A DNA stretch of 64,000 bases from Albula goreensis (taxonomy: Eukaryota; Chordata; Actinopteri; Albuliformes; Albulidae). Every line of letters starts with the position of its first letter. The stretch's first letter is position 1. The stretch spans positions 4,649,658-4,713,657 of the forward strand of contig CM040742.1 in assembly GCA_022829145.1 (NCBI GenBank), read 5' to 3'. The position numbers were made by a program, and so were the translations under genes. The notes below the pieces were generated by a model, which was not told the origin of the DNA, searched no databases, and saw only the letters and a list, made by a program, of their open reading frames with translations. Shown here one piece after another: positions 27,881-40,174 of this stretch.

Positions 27881-28250
27881 ACCGCCTGCCTTGGCTCTGT
27901 GGTTGCTGGTCGCGTTGCTGCAGTGCTCTCGGGGCGGCTAGGTGATGATGATGGAGCGGAGTTAGAGTAGGAGACTGTGAATCGGCTCCAATAGCACGGC
28001 AGAGCGGCAGACCTTGCTCAAGTGTCCATGCCATCTGGATATGCTATTTTTCCAATAGTTAGCGATGGGGGGAATACCAGCCAGAACCCGGAAACAGTGC
28101 TGGGTTGAAAATCCTGTCACCGCATTCTGCTAGAAAGTCATTCTAAAATGCAGGTGAATTCATGAAAAAACAGACGATGCTACCCCCATCCTACCCCCTG
28201 CAAGACGCCGCTAGTCTATCTATGCTCAGAGATATCACAGCGCTCGGCTG
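27881..28250 (-). promoter_or_regulatory. nrg2: Probable 5'UTR and promoter flank of nrg2
   Basis: This is the sequence directly upstream of the nrg2 ATG on the minus strand. It is richer in G+C and CpG than the surroundings, and no splice acceptor of obvious quality lies close to the ATG, so it is likely continuous 5'UTR running into the promoter. No TATA box or transcription start could be fixed by eye. The right limit is arbitrary. Confidence 0.4.
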
Positions 28251-29168
28251 GGTGCCCCGCTCATCAATGGAAGCAATTTTTACATTTACCACAAAAAAAG
28301 ACACGAAATGCAGCCATGTGTAGTTCGTTTCACTGCCTAATTTCAGGATTTAGACTAATTTCGCCAACGAAAAGCCGAACATGAGGTATTTTGTTTCGCC
28401 GCTAGACCAGCGCGTCCATTCCGCTCCAGTCCCCCTCCACCCTACACACACAAGCTACGGACGTGAGAAAAGATCACTTGCCCGCGCGCAGAGGCGTGTG
28501 CTGAAGCTTCATGCACAAAAAAGGGAAAAAAGAGATTTTTAAAGGTCGGAGCTCCAGTCTGTGACCAGCGTCAACACACGGACCACAGGTCAGGAATCCT
28601 TCCGAGGTTCCAAGCAATTGCTGTCAGTCCATCTTCGTTTCAGCCAATAAATCAATTAATAAATAGAAAATAAATAAATAAACAGTGAAGCACGTCATGT
28701 TTCTCTTTTAAATTGTCGTATGGGTAGAGGACTTGATGAAAATGACAAACATCGACCGAAGAGAAACAATCTAGAGATTTTTGTTGTTTAGGCTGCGGCT
28801 GCCAACGCGCAAAAAGCGTTTCAGAGACTCGGATCCTCCATCCGTCTGTTTTGAATGAGTTTTGCGTCTCGCTCCATTATTAAACCAGGCGCTCGCATTC
28901 AGGTCACATTCAAGCTTTGCCTCTAGAAAAAACCGCGAGACGCCAATGCTGCATCAAATCATTACAATTGAAACAACCAAGCAACAACCAGAATTTCATT
29001 TCTTTTTTAAATGCATATACATTTTTGTGATTTACATGTCATCACCTTCCCCTGTCTCTTTAAACACTTGTATATGTCTATATCATTACTTTTATTTCGT
29101 CATATATACGTGTGTGTCATTGTATGTGATATTTATGAATATACATACAGTCATGCACACAGCTCCAT

Positions 29169-29171
<3 letters not shown>

Positions 29172-29243
<72 letters not shown>

Positions 29244-29270
29244 TGTGTGTGACTATGTGTGTGTGTGTGT
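29172..29270. repeat. (AC)n followed by (GT)n, palindromic microsatellite
   Basis: About 34 AC units (29172-29240) run directly into GTGTGTGTGTGACTATGTGTGTGTGTGTGT (29241-29270), giving an inverted repeat around 29240/29241. Confidence 0.97.
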
Positions 29271-29884
29271 AACTTGACATGTAATAACACATGTATATAT
29301 AGTCTTATAACATTCTGGTTGTTGGAGAGCGGAGTGGGTTGATGAATGGAACCATGTGCACATTCGAGTATTAATGTAAAATAAATAAGGTCAGTATTAC
29401 GCTGTTTCGGTTTTGTGATATGAGCCGATCGCTACACTGTTCACCAATACTGCCACTAAATATTCACAGAGGGCGACACCTGCTGTTGACGGTGTTTTCG
29501 ATAAAGCAGGTGATGTTGATCTTCTCCCAGGAGGACACGAGGGATATGTACAATAAGGCTCAGTCGTTAGCCTAGTGCTAACACATTTATCATTGATGTA
29601 AAATAACAGCAGTCTAAATGTTCTCCTGATGACAATTTTTACAGCAATATTTACAGCAATACAGTAATATTTTTACAGCAAGCGTCATATTCAATTCAAC
29701 TTGGAAACTATACGCCCAATATTCTAAATGAAAACCACATTTGAATATAAATGGTGCATACTAAATCCGAACGAAGTTGCATTTACTGAGTTCAAGATAT
29801 ATGTATTTAATTCAGCATAAACTTACATTTCTCATATTACTGACTACTTTGTATTGAAACTCACACTCAATATTCTTGAGTTGA

Positions 29885-29906
29885 ATATATATATATATAT
29901 ATATAT
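29885..29906. repeat. (AT)n microsatellite
   Basis: About 11 AT units in AT-rich sequence. Confidence 0.95.
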
Positions 29907-30739
29907 TTCCTTGTTTTGTTTAATCATTTCCGTTGAAAACTGATTCCAATTTCAGACTGGCATATTTAACACATGGTTTGCATAGTTCATTCATCTAGTC
30001 GTCTAATAATACATTAATTTCAAAGGGGAAACCCAATAAACTATGTAATAGCATATTAGGATTAAATGTTTTGACTCCATATGGCTTTAATGACCACACA
30101 CGCATCAGACTGAATTAAAACACAAGATAGATAATATTTCTATGATCGGCTGCGAAATAAATTTTTGTTTGTCGACTTCAATAAAGTGTATATTAATGGA
30201 AGAGGACATGTGGCTGCTATCCATGGTGCTGAACCGGGTGAAGTCCGCAGTTAAATGGACACGAGAAATTGTAATTCCCATTTGTTGTACATTTAGCAAT
30301 GCTTTTTTCGATAAAATGTACTTGATTATGGACAAACTCGATAAGTTTGTGTTTAGAAAGCGCACGGGTACCCCATGAAGCAAACAGACATACACCAAAT
30401 AGGTTAGCACTATATATATATAAATATGCAAATTCTATGAGCTGTATACTACAGTATATTAAGAGACCATTTTACTCAATATGTGATTAATTCGTTACTT
30501 CAAAATCCAAATAAATGTAAAGTAATATTTTCTTCATTAAACTGGTAAACATATTTAAAATACAAAAAATCAGTCTCTCTATATCATTTTCCTCTTAGAA
30601 GCCTATTATCACACTTGTATAAAATGCAAGGAAATGTACTGATGCAAGTTCCAGCAGTAGAACATTATTATACAGAGCTTGACAGAAGTAAGGTTTTGTA
30701 TCTCTATGTTCAGATATCATTCCTTGACCCTCATATCAC

Positions 30740-31046
30740 GCGGTTGCAGTACCCTTCGAGGGACAGCGCGTGGCGCCCGCTTTCTGCAAATCCCCGTCAA
30801 CTACAACGTGCTGACATCAGAAAGCAAGCGTGCGGCGTTGTAGTCCTGCGTGCGTCCCTCCGTCTCCATGCCACGACTTGCTGTTTCGTTCCATCTTGTG
30901 TAGCGGCGAATCAGTGAAGTAGCGCCGCGGCTGTGTTGACTGTAGGCCTCTTTAGCCTGCAATACTTCACCTTTGTCTCTTGCCGTGTCTGTCTGCGACG
31001 GGGCTGCGCAGTGGCTCTGTGGCACTCTGTCTGCAGACCCAGCGGG
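30740..31046 (+). promoter_or_regulatory. pura: CpG-rich block: likely pura promoter and untranslated exon 1
   Basis: A sharp rise in G+C and CpG within an AT-rich region, ending in a consensus 5' splice site (GCGGG/GTAAGG, cut after 31046). There is no long ATG-led frame. The next strong plus-strand acceptor before a recognisable exon is at 39243, just ahead of the pura CDS, so this block is inferred to be the noncoding first exon. A CCATCTTG motif (YY1-like, inverted) occurs near 30889. The transcription start inside the block is not resolved. It could instead be a bidirectional promoter shared with nrg2, whose exon 1 lies 3 kb away on the other strand. Confidence 0.5.
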
Positions 31047-32244
31047 GTAAGGTTTGCTATTCTTATCGCTCATTAATCTTTCTGTTATCCGGGAAAGAAG
31101 ACAAGCGTTCCTTTGTTCGCTTTTGCATCATTTATTGCTGTTGTCAGTATTTAATAAACGATTCTTTGAGATGCAAGTGATTCCGTGCACCAGTGCGCTG
31201 TAGCTAAATACATTATCTTGGCAAACGGGTGGTTTCCCGTGATTCTCAAAAGTAGCGTGCGGGTGGCACCTACATTTGCAAAACATTTATTTACTTCCCG
31301 AGAAAGAGTGGTCATAACGCACTCCCAGTTACTGGTATAGCTACAGTGCACAGGTGGAAAACGAATTCAAGATGAACCGTAAAATTGTGAAATATTTTAT
31401 GCCGCTGCGTGCATACACTCACAGACATATACACACAAACACACACGTGTCCTGGTTGTCATACAAGTATATCCAGAGTGTCAAGCACGCACACGCACAT
31501 GCAGACACACACAGTCACACACACACGCACAAACATCAACCACTCTTAATATTACTCCTGTTCTATTAGTGACAGTGCTGAGAAGTGTATTTTTTGTCGA
31601 ATAAGAAGGTCCTGTTGGGTTTTTGCTTCGTATTTGTATATATTGCCTATTTCTGAACATCTTGTCATCGAATAATGATAACAGCATAGCAGCTAGCCTA
31701 AAGCTGGAAGCTTGCTGTGCCGGACCAAATGTATTACCACGTAGAAGCACTAAAACGACTTTTTGATAAGAATAAAAAGGAATATATTTGCTTAAATATC
31801 AACATACATCAGTACCGGTTCAAGCCAAATAGGGTCCAAACTACTTGTGCTAGGTGGGCAGGCCTGTAGACTGGTATTAATTCTATCACATCCTCATTTT
31901 GCAATAGCAACAGCAAAATAAAGCTTCGACTTTAGTGCGTAGCTCCTCTCGAAACTGCTGGTGCTGGAAAATTACATAAAAACGACATAAGCCCGTTCCA
32001 AGCGCTACAAAATTCCCTCTTGTCATTCATTATACGTTTAAAGAATGTAAATGAGATACTTGGATGAACTGAAACGTGCTTATTTCTTCGGAGGAAGGAA
32101 CTGTACATCAAAAAAGTGTCCTGCGTTGATGTCTGTGATCGCATAGTTTGTCACAGTGTCACAAACTAAGCCCAAGCAGTGGCAGACAAGATAGTTCAGA
32201 GCTGGAACAATTGTTTAGTAGTTTAATAAATATGTATATATATA

Positions 32245-32246
<2 letters not shown>

Positions 32247-32275
<29 letters not shown>
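32247..32275. repeat. (ATT)n microsatellite
   Basis: About nine ATT units; located 120 bp left of the Tc1-like element. Confidence 0.95.
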
Positions 32276-32394
32276 CGGAGTTCGAGGTAGACCTATCCTA
32301 TTGTAATGTAACCTTCTAATACTTGGGGAGATAGGCTTTTAAATTGGATACAAGTGACTTGGCCTTAAATAAGACATATTTTAACGTGGAAATA

Positions 32395-32919
32395 CAGCGG
32401 GGTAAAAAAAAATTTGAGACCACTAGTGGAAGTGCTTCTATTTTGCATTCTTTTATCATTTTATAAATATTTTTTCCATTAAATGTTATATTAACAATTT
32501 CAGTGAAAAGTTGAATTTAAAAAAATGTACATGAATTTCAGAATGTGTTAGTTTTCGGTATGTCCCCCTTTTGCTTGCACTGGAGATGGCATGGACTCCA
32601 CAAGCTTGTGCAAAACCTGATGATCCATGCTATAATCCATGGTCCTTCAGTTTCTTCAACTTTCTAGGCCTTTAAGTTCCCCCACAAATGTTCGGTGGGG
32701 TCCGACCTTCTGGACAGAGGAGTAAACATGATTAATACGACAAATATGCTTGAATTTGACCTCGAAATACTGCAGAATCGTAATATTCCTTCATATTATA
32801 TGCCAGAACTTTTCTTTGTTTAAAATATTTCAAAATCCAAAACTTTCTGTTTATTTCCAGGTTTACATGAAAAAAAGAAAAAAAAATGTCATGTGGTCTC
32901 AGACTTTTGGTCCCCTGTG
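32395..32919. mobile_element. Non-autonomous Tc1/mariner-like element
   Basis: A 525-bp element flanked by TA on both sides (32393-32394 and 32920-32921). Its ends are imperfect inverted repeats of about 29 bp: the left begins CAGCGGGGTAAAA and reaches TGAGACCAC, and the right, read inverted, begins CACAGGGGACCAAAA and also reaches TGAGACCAC. The interior has no transposase frame. It holds sequence near 32575-32710 (CTGGAGATGGCATGGACTCC and a downstream GTTCGGTGGGGTCCG) resembling the decayed Tc1-type transposase regions common in fish deletion derivatives. It sits inside the inferred pura 5'UTR intron. Confidence 0.8.
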
Positions 32920-33070
32920 TATATCTGCATAAAACGATACTTATTATAATTTATAGTAATGTATTTTGGGGTAGTTTTTATATTCGTCCCCTCCTTTAAT
33001 TAACGTATTCGCAGGCAGGGCTTCGGGCACTCTGTCGTGCGTATCTTGGTCTTTATGGACTACTTTCAGG

Positions 33071-33088
33071 TTTTTTTTTTTTTTTTTT
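33071..33088. repeat. Poly(T) run
   Basis: 18 T residues preceded by TTTCAGG. No downstream exon was recognised, so it is not treated as a splice acceptor. Confidence 0.9.
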
Positions 33089-33973
33089 GCAGTTTTGAAT
33101 GTTCTTCAATACTCCCTTACAGTTTGGGAGTTGATGTTGTTTAGTCCAGTTGAGTTTGGCTCTAATACTGACCGTTGCTTTTTTAATGTGATATTTGTTT
33201 TGTTTACCAACATCGAATATAACCGACGATGTACGGAATACATAGACCTACTCTCCCACATATTAACAGAGGTCTGCAAAACCCGAATGACTGAATCCTG
33301 ATTTTATTTGGTTATGAGACGTCAGAAGATTAGAACTAGGCAGGCATGTAATAGCGCTGTTTTATTTTATTTATTTTTGTCATTTATTTTTTTTAATTAA
33401 TTAATTATATTTTTAACATAATAACGGGATTGTGGTTGCGCAAATACCGACGTCAGATAGCCCATAGGGGTTGAAGAATTACATCTAGCATACTAAGGCC
33501 ACGTTTTTTGTATCACACATGGAAATATGACTTTTGATTGGGTTTGAAAGGTGTGTAAGTAACATAGTAAATTATGCGATTTATCTATGTCAAATACCTT
33601 ATTGGAATATGGTCATCGTTGTCAATAAAATGACTGCACGTTTATGCAAGCATATCCACGAGGATTGCAACTGGTCATGGCCTTGTAACATGGAAACAAA
33701 ATCAACAACATGTCTTATTATTACGGAAGATTTAAGTTCAACAGCTGTCAACAGGTTAATTCCATTCCCGCTCGCCTATACAATCCAACCGATTTAAGAA
33801 TGTGACATTGCTGCGATCTGTCTTTCAGCCAATGGTCAGTCGCGAAAAAGGGCACGAGACTTCAAATGGTTAGTCGTGATTGTACTCATTTGTCTGTTTT
33901 ACTGTTGTGAACACAATCGCTATTACCTTCTTCTGCAGTTTTACCAGTGTAAGTGTGCCTACGAGGACAGATG

Positions 33974-34050
33974 AACCCCGATAGCTCAGTTGTTGTGGGG
34001 ACATCCAGTGGATCGCGATACCAGCATCTTCCAGGATTCAATACTGCTGA
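33974..34050 (+). repeat. Weak tRNA-like segment (SINE relic?)
   Basis: Contains GATAGCTCAGTTGTTG, resembling an A-box, and GGATTCAATACT at the expected distance, resembling a decayed B-box. No acceptor stem or tail was recognised. Confidence 0.3.
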
Positions 34051-35229
34051 ATTGCACTTCGGATCTACGTAATCTTTTTGTTTTGTTGACAGCCCATGAG
34101 TAAAGGCCTACGTAATGAAAATATTTAGATCGGTTATCGCAGAAAATTGCTTGCATGAATTCATGGAAGTGGTAAAGGTTTAAAGAATTGAAAATCCGCA
34201 ACGCTTACTACTTAAATCTGAGAACTGGTAGTCCTACAAAACTGTAGGCCTATTAATGCAATTCCTTTGTTTTTGCATTGGAACAAAATGTGGAATTTTC
34301 GTAAAAAAATTCGTTTATGTCTAAAATGTTCATGTAATAGATAACCTTCGTCAGGAAAAAGAAAAGGGAAGAGCGAGAGGAAGACAGAGACAAATGCCGA
34401 GGCATCCTTTCACTTGACGTGGGAGGAAGATGGAAGATAATGAATTCATCCAGCTGGCATCGGACAAGACGCGGTGGCGGGAAGTAATGGCCTGCCTCAG
34501 GCACGCCACACAAGGCCGGAGAAGGTGTAGAGAAAATATGAGCACGTGCAGTCTCTGCTGGTGAATTTTGCTGGGAAACACATTTGAAAAACTCTGACAC
34601 ATATTCGCCACTGAAACTTACTTAGTTGGAGTTCTGGTGCAGTCTGTTTTCTCTTTTTTTCTGCCATAACATTTCCTTATTTATTATTTTATTTTTATTT
34701 TCCCCTCTCAGCGTAGTAATCATAACATCCACACAATAAAATGCATTGTAGGCCCACTTTATATTGCCTGTCTATTTTTCCAGGGATACAGAAGTTTTAT
34801 CTGCGAAACTGTGACCTGGATTGTTTATATAATTGTATCATATTTATGAACTAAGGGAAGATTTCAACCAGAAACAACTATGGACATAATGTCCTGGCAG
34901 TACAGCGCAAGCAGTGTTCGTAGAGCTTTATTCAAATATTCGCACCACGTTACATCCGAAACATTAATCTCTGCAAGGTTAAAGGGAGCAGTCAAATTAA
35001 TGTATAATGCATAAAGCCGCGTTCTTTTTCATCTGCCACTTAAGTGACCATATTATACACGATCCTAAGTCCGTGCGAAAAGGTTTTAGGAGTTCCGTAT
35101 TTATAGAATGTGGTAAAACTATTTTTTCCGACTCCTTGCGTCTAAAGTAGCCATTTAAGTGAATATTTGAATTGTGACTCTGGCAGAGTCACCCTGAATC
35201 AAATCATTATTACTGAAACAATTAAGCAG

Positions 35230-35237
35230 CTCTCTCG

Positions 35238-35268
<31 letters not shown>
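35230..35268. repeat. (TC)n microsatellite
   Basis: Nearly pure TC repeat. Confidence 0.95.
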
Positions 35269-38200
35269 GTCCTCTCCCATATCAGCTAAACTGACAACTG
35301 TACTATAAATAATAAAGAATATTTGTAATCAAGGAGTATGTAAGAACGAACGTTTACCTTAAATTAGTTTTTATCTTAATGTTGCTGTTTTGTTTTCCAT
35401 TTTCATAATTTCATGTATCCGCTCTGAGAAAGGAAATAAACAATTTTTTTAAAGGCCTAATCGGTCAAAATAGAGACAAAATAGAGTTATGTATGAAATG
35501 TCGAACTGAAAAGCCCATTTCTGCTGAAAACACACGCAAGGTCCCAGATTAATTTCAAAACGGTCTTTTCCGTGGGTAATGCAGTTCTTACGGCAAGACG
35601 TATTCTTAGTTCTTGAAGCAATAACTGCCTTTAACAGGAGTATTTCATTCTAAAGAATGGCCTATTTTATCTATTTTATTTTATCAACATCACGTCAATG
35701 ACAGCAGTTTATTAAACCTATCGCATTTTGTAGTTATTATTTTCATAACTGACTTGAGTAATTTAAAGTCGGCACTGGGTAATCAGGCGAGAAGTCTGTC
35801 AGAAAACTTAACTTCCGTGTTAAATTAGATATATTTTATTGGGTAAATTAATAAAAAGGCTGTATAATTTGTTGGATGGACAATTTAACATTCGTTTACC
35901 TTAACTCGTTAAAATATACATAAAATCCAGATTTACTATCTTAAATGGGGTTTTTGAGTAAATAATTTAAACGTTAGGCTATAATATTTTTATAGTCTTA
36001 CTCAAAAGGTTTTCTTCATTTTATGGATTTGGAAAACACAATGAGCAACGCGATGAGCCTAACTGTTTAATCTAAATTTAATGGCTGTTATGTTGAAACT
36101 GAACCATTGGTGACTCATGTTTGCACCGTTACATTTATATTACCCTCTACTACGCAGTAACAGTTTACGGTCATGGGCTACATTGTTTGGTCCACACATT
36201 CCTTTTAAAATAATAGCGCAGATAGTATATTTATTTAACCTATTGGTTTAGACAACAGAATTTCTCTGATTTTCCAAGTTTTATTAAAATGTACAAATAA
36301 ATAAAATAGTGAATGTCAGTTATGCATTTTAATTGTTCTTTTTATCCTTTATAATATTTAATATGACATTATTATTACTAGGATTATTATTATTGTTGTT
36401 GTTATATGCATATATTATACAGATATGTAACCATAAAATCATTTAAATTGGCAATTATTTTATATTTATATATTTTTAACATATCGAATGAATTAAGCTA
36501 TAAGAATTTTACCCAAACAAACTTTTGATTTTGATTACTTTTCCAAAGTTACCCTGTCATCTTGAGAACATTTCCTTGAAATTACAGATCTAATTGCGGG
36601 AATGCCTCTTCAGGTGAAATATCCAGATTGTTATCTTGAAATTTACGCTAAAGACCGAGTACCTTATAAAACCACAGTTGGAATGTATTATTCGTTGTTT
36701 GAAATATAAAACCTTCTGGTCCGCGTCGACGTTTTAGTTGTAATAAAATATAATATAACGAATAAATGTATTTTATTGGGCATACAGTCATATGTAGACA
36801 GTATGAAAAATGATAAGGTAATACCATATTCAAACTTTCACTGTGTGAGGGAAGATTAACGGAGGAACGAATAAAAGATAACAACAACAAAACTTTCTGG
36901 TATATATGTAAAAAATATATATTTCTTTTATTTCCCAAACGAAGTATAACTGCCAACTCACTTTTGGATTCGTCCTGAAACACAAACAGAATGGGATCTT
37001 TAGAGGGTTTAAGATTCTTAGAAAAAGTCCGGTTAAAGTTTGATTTGTTAAGCACAAACTATATAAATCAGGTATTGTTATAGTAACAATAGTATGTAGG
37101 TACATGATATGTATATGATAACTTAGTTATTATCATATTTATGAAACTGAGAGCATCAACATTAAAATCAGCTTGTTCTATTATTAATAATAGTATTATG
37201 ATTATTATTATTATGCTTATTATTGTCGTTTAGCATTAGCCTGTGCATGTAGGGGTCACATGTAGATGCACATATATATGTAGATTTCTGCTATTTTACT
37301 TTATACATACTGATTCATTGTCACTTATAATACTAGAACGTATAATACACAATACAATACATAAAAGAACATAATACATATCCAAAATAATTAAAATACC
37401 ATTTCTGTAAAGATTAATGCTTATACATATTTGTACGAACACAAACTACGTTTTGTCTACGCACTGTTGCATGTTCCACCATGTCATTTTTTCATCGCTC
37501 ATTAATAGGTGCGTGTATTTTTCTGAAATCCCACCGTAACTGGATAAAATATTCATTTGAAATACTTTCACCATTTTTCAAACAGATGAATTTCTTCAGA
37601 TTACTGACATTTTCAAAAGAAACGTCGAGACATTGTGCACCAGTATCCAGAATAAAACCACTAACATTTATTTCGTAACATTCTCAAGGATCCAGAGTGC
37701 CGTTTTCAAATTGTACTACACCATCTAGTGAGTTCAGAAATTATAGATGCGAATATATAGGTCAGCGCAAATACTGTGGCTGTGTGTTTAATATAGAATT
37801 TACAAATGTAGCTGTAAGTTTGTTTACTTGGCAAAATACCCTGACATTAAGAAATCAACGCGCTTTGCCTGCAACACGAGGAAAACATTCTTTCACGAAA
37901 CTCAAACATTAGGAAAAGGTTTGTAAGCATCTGTGTTCTTGTGTACCATGGAAGTAATTGCCTTTTTTCAAAATAGTCCAAGGCCGAAAGATGGGATTTG
38001 GAGTCTCAGTGGATTCACAGTGGACGTGCTCGAGATTCACAATATTTTTACATAACTGATGTGTGATTGTACAGTTTGTCATTGTGTATCATCTGCTGAC
38101 GACTTTGTTGCACGTGTATTGCAAACAATTGACTACAGTTTTGCCAAGGGCCTTGCACTTCACTGCATTTTGTGCGTAAATCTCTCACTCTTGCAGTGAT

Positions 38201-39243
38201 GAGTTACCCACAAAATGCACATGATCTTAGGTATGGTCTCTGGCCAAAAGCCGCGTCTCTTCATCTACGTTCTTGTTCTACAACTATCTTGCGAGATGAA
38301 TTTGCTCTATTTTCATGAGCTATGAACCAGGCCTCAAGTTATGATTACAAAATTTCAGGATGGCCTACCACTTGCAATTACTCTGTTCTTGTAATCCAGG
38401 TCGAGTGAAAGGTTATGGCTGGGGAAATTGGAAGGTAACCAATTCAAGTCCCGGGACTAAAACGTCCTATGTAATTTCTTTGGAAGAAATTTCACCGAGT
38501 TATAGTATACCTATCTACTTTGAATATATCTGGATAAAAAATGAATGAATATAAAACAATCCAAACAACGATGCCAACTAAGCGAATCGGCTAAATAAAG
38601 GGTGTTTTCACGGCTGCTTTATAGAGCCCCTTATTTTTAGCGTTGCAAAACGTTGTTACGTCCAGAGATAGATATAGAAACAGATCGGAGTTATTTCATA
38701 TCAACTCTTATAAAGAGTAAGAGTTAATAACCTATCGTTAGTTAATTGTTTAGGAAGATTTTCTTCCAAATTGGGTCAAAACCCCCTCGATGCATGGAAC
38801 GGGCACAGAGAGCCAATTTGACTAACAGCCTCTCAGTGACAAATATTATTTATTTGTGCATATAAATGTACATAAATATAACTGCTGCTGTGGAAAAGCT
38901 GAATTAAACGGTTCCAGTTGTTGCTCTCAGTGTCTGCACCCTCTCAATCAAATCAGAAAATATTACGCTGCTTTATATCATATGCAAAAGCAATGTCAAA
39001 ATATCTTATTAGGCAACTACTGTATGTTTCTTCATCGACTGCTGTTGGAATTTGTTCCCCCATTTTGTGACACTGGATGTTTTCCGGTATTTGTGTACAG
39101 ATGTGATGTATACTCTCACGTATTTTAGCAAAACAGAGATGGAGGTTATTAAAAAAGCGTACGCAAAATCCGATTTTTGTGATTCTGTCGGCGACAGGTG
39201 GACCACACGCACTGAAATGTGTCTCTTGTGTTTGTCTGCGCAG

Positions 39244-39316
39244 ATCTCGCGAGAGCGGTGGCGTGGCTGGCTGGCAGTGGGGTTGCAGCAGACAGAGGGA
39301 GAAGGCAGGCAGCATC
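39244..39316 (+). other. pura: 5'UTR part of the pura coding exon
   Basis: GC-rich leader between the inferred 3' splice site (…CTGCGCAG at 39243) and the pura ATG. The frame stays open upstream without an ATG, so the methionine at 39317 (context ATCATGGCGG) is the natural start, and it matches the MADRDSGSE start of vertebrate Pur-alpha. Confidence 0.55.
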
Positions 39317-40174
39317 ATGGCGGACAGAGACAGTGGAAGTGAGCAGGGAGGAGCAGCCACGGGCCCGGGCGTCGGTTCCTTACACCCAGTGACAGGAGGG
39401 GCGGGCTCGGCTTCCGGGCTGCAGCATGAGACGCAGGAGCTCGCGTCGAAGCGGGTTGACATTCAGAACAAACGTTTCTATCTGGACGTAAAGCAAAACG
39501 CAAAGGGCCGCTTCTTGAAGATAGCCGAGGTCGGGGCCGGAGGAAATAAGAGCCGCCTCACTCTCTCCATGTCCGTGGCTGTCGAGTTCCGTGACTACCT
39601 GGGGGATTTCATCGAACATTATGCCCAGTTAGGGCCAAGTAACCCGGACATAGCACAGGATGAGCCCCGGCGGGCGTTAAAGAGCGAATTCCTGGTGAGA
39701 GAGAATCGGAAGTACTACATGGATCTGAAAGAGAATCAGAGGGGCCGGTTTCTAAGGATTCGACAGACCGTGAACCGGGGCCCTGGACTGGGATCCACGC
39801 AAGGCCAAACGATCGCTCTTCCTGCACAGGGACTTATTGAGTTTCGTGACGCTTTGGCTAAGCTTATCGATGACTACGGAGTGGAGGACGAACCGGCGGA
39901 GTTGCCGGAGGGAACTTCCTTGACTGTGGACAACAAACGGTTTTTCTTCGATGTGGGTTCCAATAAGTACGGGGTGTTTATGAGGGTTAGCGAAGTGAAG
40001 CCTACGTACCGCAACTCCATCACAGTGCCCTACAAAGTATGGTCCAAATTCGGTAATACTTTCTGTAAGTACGCGGATGAAATGAAGAAAATTCAGGAGA
40101 AACAGCGAGAGAAAAGGGCATGCGAGCTACAGCAACAGCAAGAAGAGCACGCTGACGACGGAGACGATGATTGA
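39317..40174 (+). CDS. pura: Transcriptional activator protein Pur-alpha
   Basis: Complete, intronless 285-aa Pur-alpha. The protein binds purine-rich single-stranded DNA and RNA, acts in transcription, replication control and neuronal mRNA transport, and is found in nucleus and cytoplasm. Visible in order: a Gly/Ser-rich N-terminus (residues 1-40), PUR repeat I (about 42-105, [18 protein letters not shown]), PUR repeat II (about 121-187, [17 protein letters not shown]), PUR repeat III (about 200-258, [20 protein letters not shown]), then a charged, glutamine-rich and acidic tail ending DDGDDD. Human PURA is 322 aa; the difference is mainly the shorter N-terminal glycine stretch. No frameshift or internal stop. 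The ATG at 39317 is chosen because upstream codons lack a methionine and the family starts MADRDSG. Teleosts often have two pura copies, and which one this is cannot be told. Confidence 0.97.
   Translation: MADRDSGSEQGGAATGPGVGSLHPVTGGAGSASGLQHETQELASKRVDIQNKRFYLDVKQNAKGRFLKIAEVGAGGNKSRLTLSMSVAVEFRDYLGDFIEHYAQLGPSNPDIAQDEPRRALKSEFLVRENRKYYMDLKENQRGRFLRIRQTVNRGPGLGSTQGQTIALPAQGLIEFRDALAKLIDDYGVEDEPAELPEGTSLTVDNKRFFFDVGSNKYGVFMRVSEVKPTYRNSITVPYKVWSKFGNTFCKYADEMKKIQEKQREKRACELQQQQEEHADDGDDD

Larger units (their letters stand above)
31047..39243 (+). other. pura: Inferred 5'UTR intron of pura
   Basis: The stretch between the GTAAGG donor at 31047 and the acceptor TTGTGTTTGTCTGCGCAG ending at 39243. 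It is very AT-rich, especially 35.7-37.5 kb, and contains no plausible coding exon. It holds an (ATT)n tract, a 525-bp Tc1-like element, a poly(T) run, a weak tRNA-like segment and a (TC)n tract, listed separately. The intron is inferred from splice signals alone. Confidence 0.45.

Noticed and set aside
39179-39316. N-terminal extension of pura by 46 codons
   Set aside because: It would need a GTG start and runs through an acceptor site. The ATG at 39317 matches the family start.
38953-39827. Minus-strand open frames opposite pura
   Set aside because: Antisense shadows of a GC-rich coding exon, with no family features.
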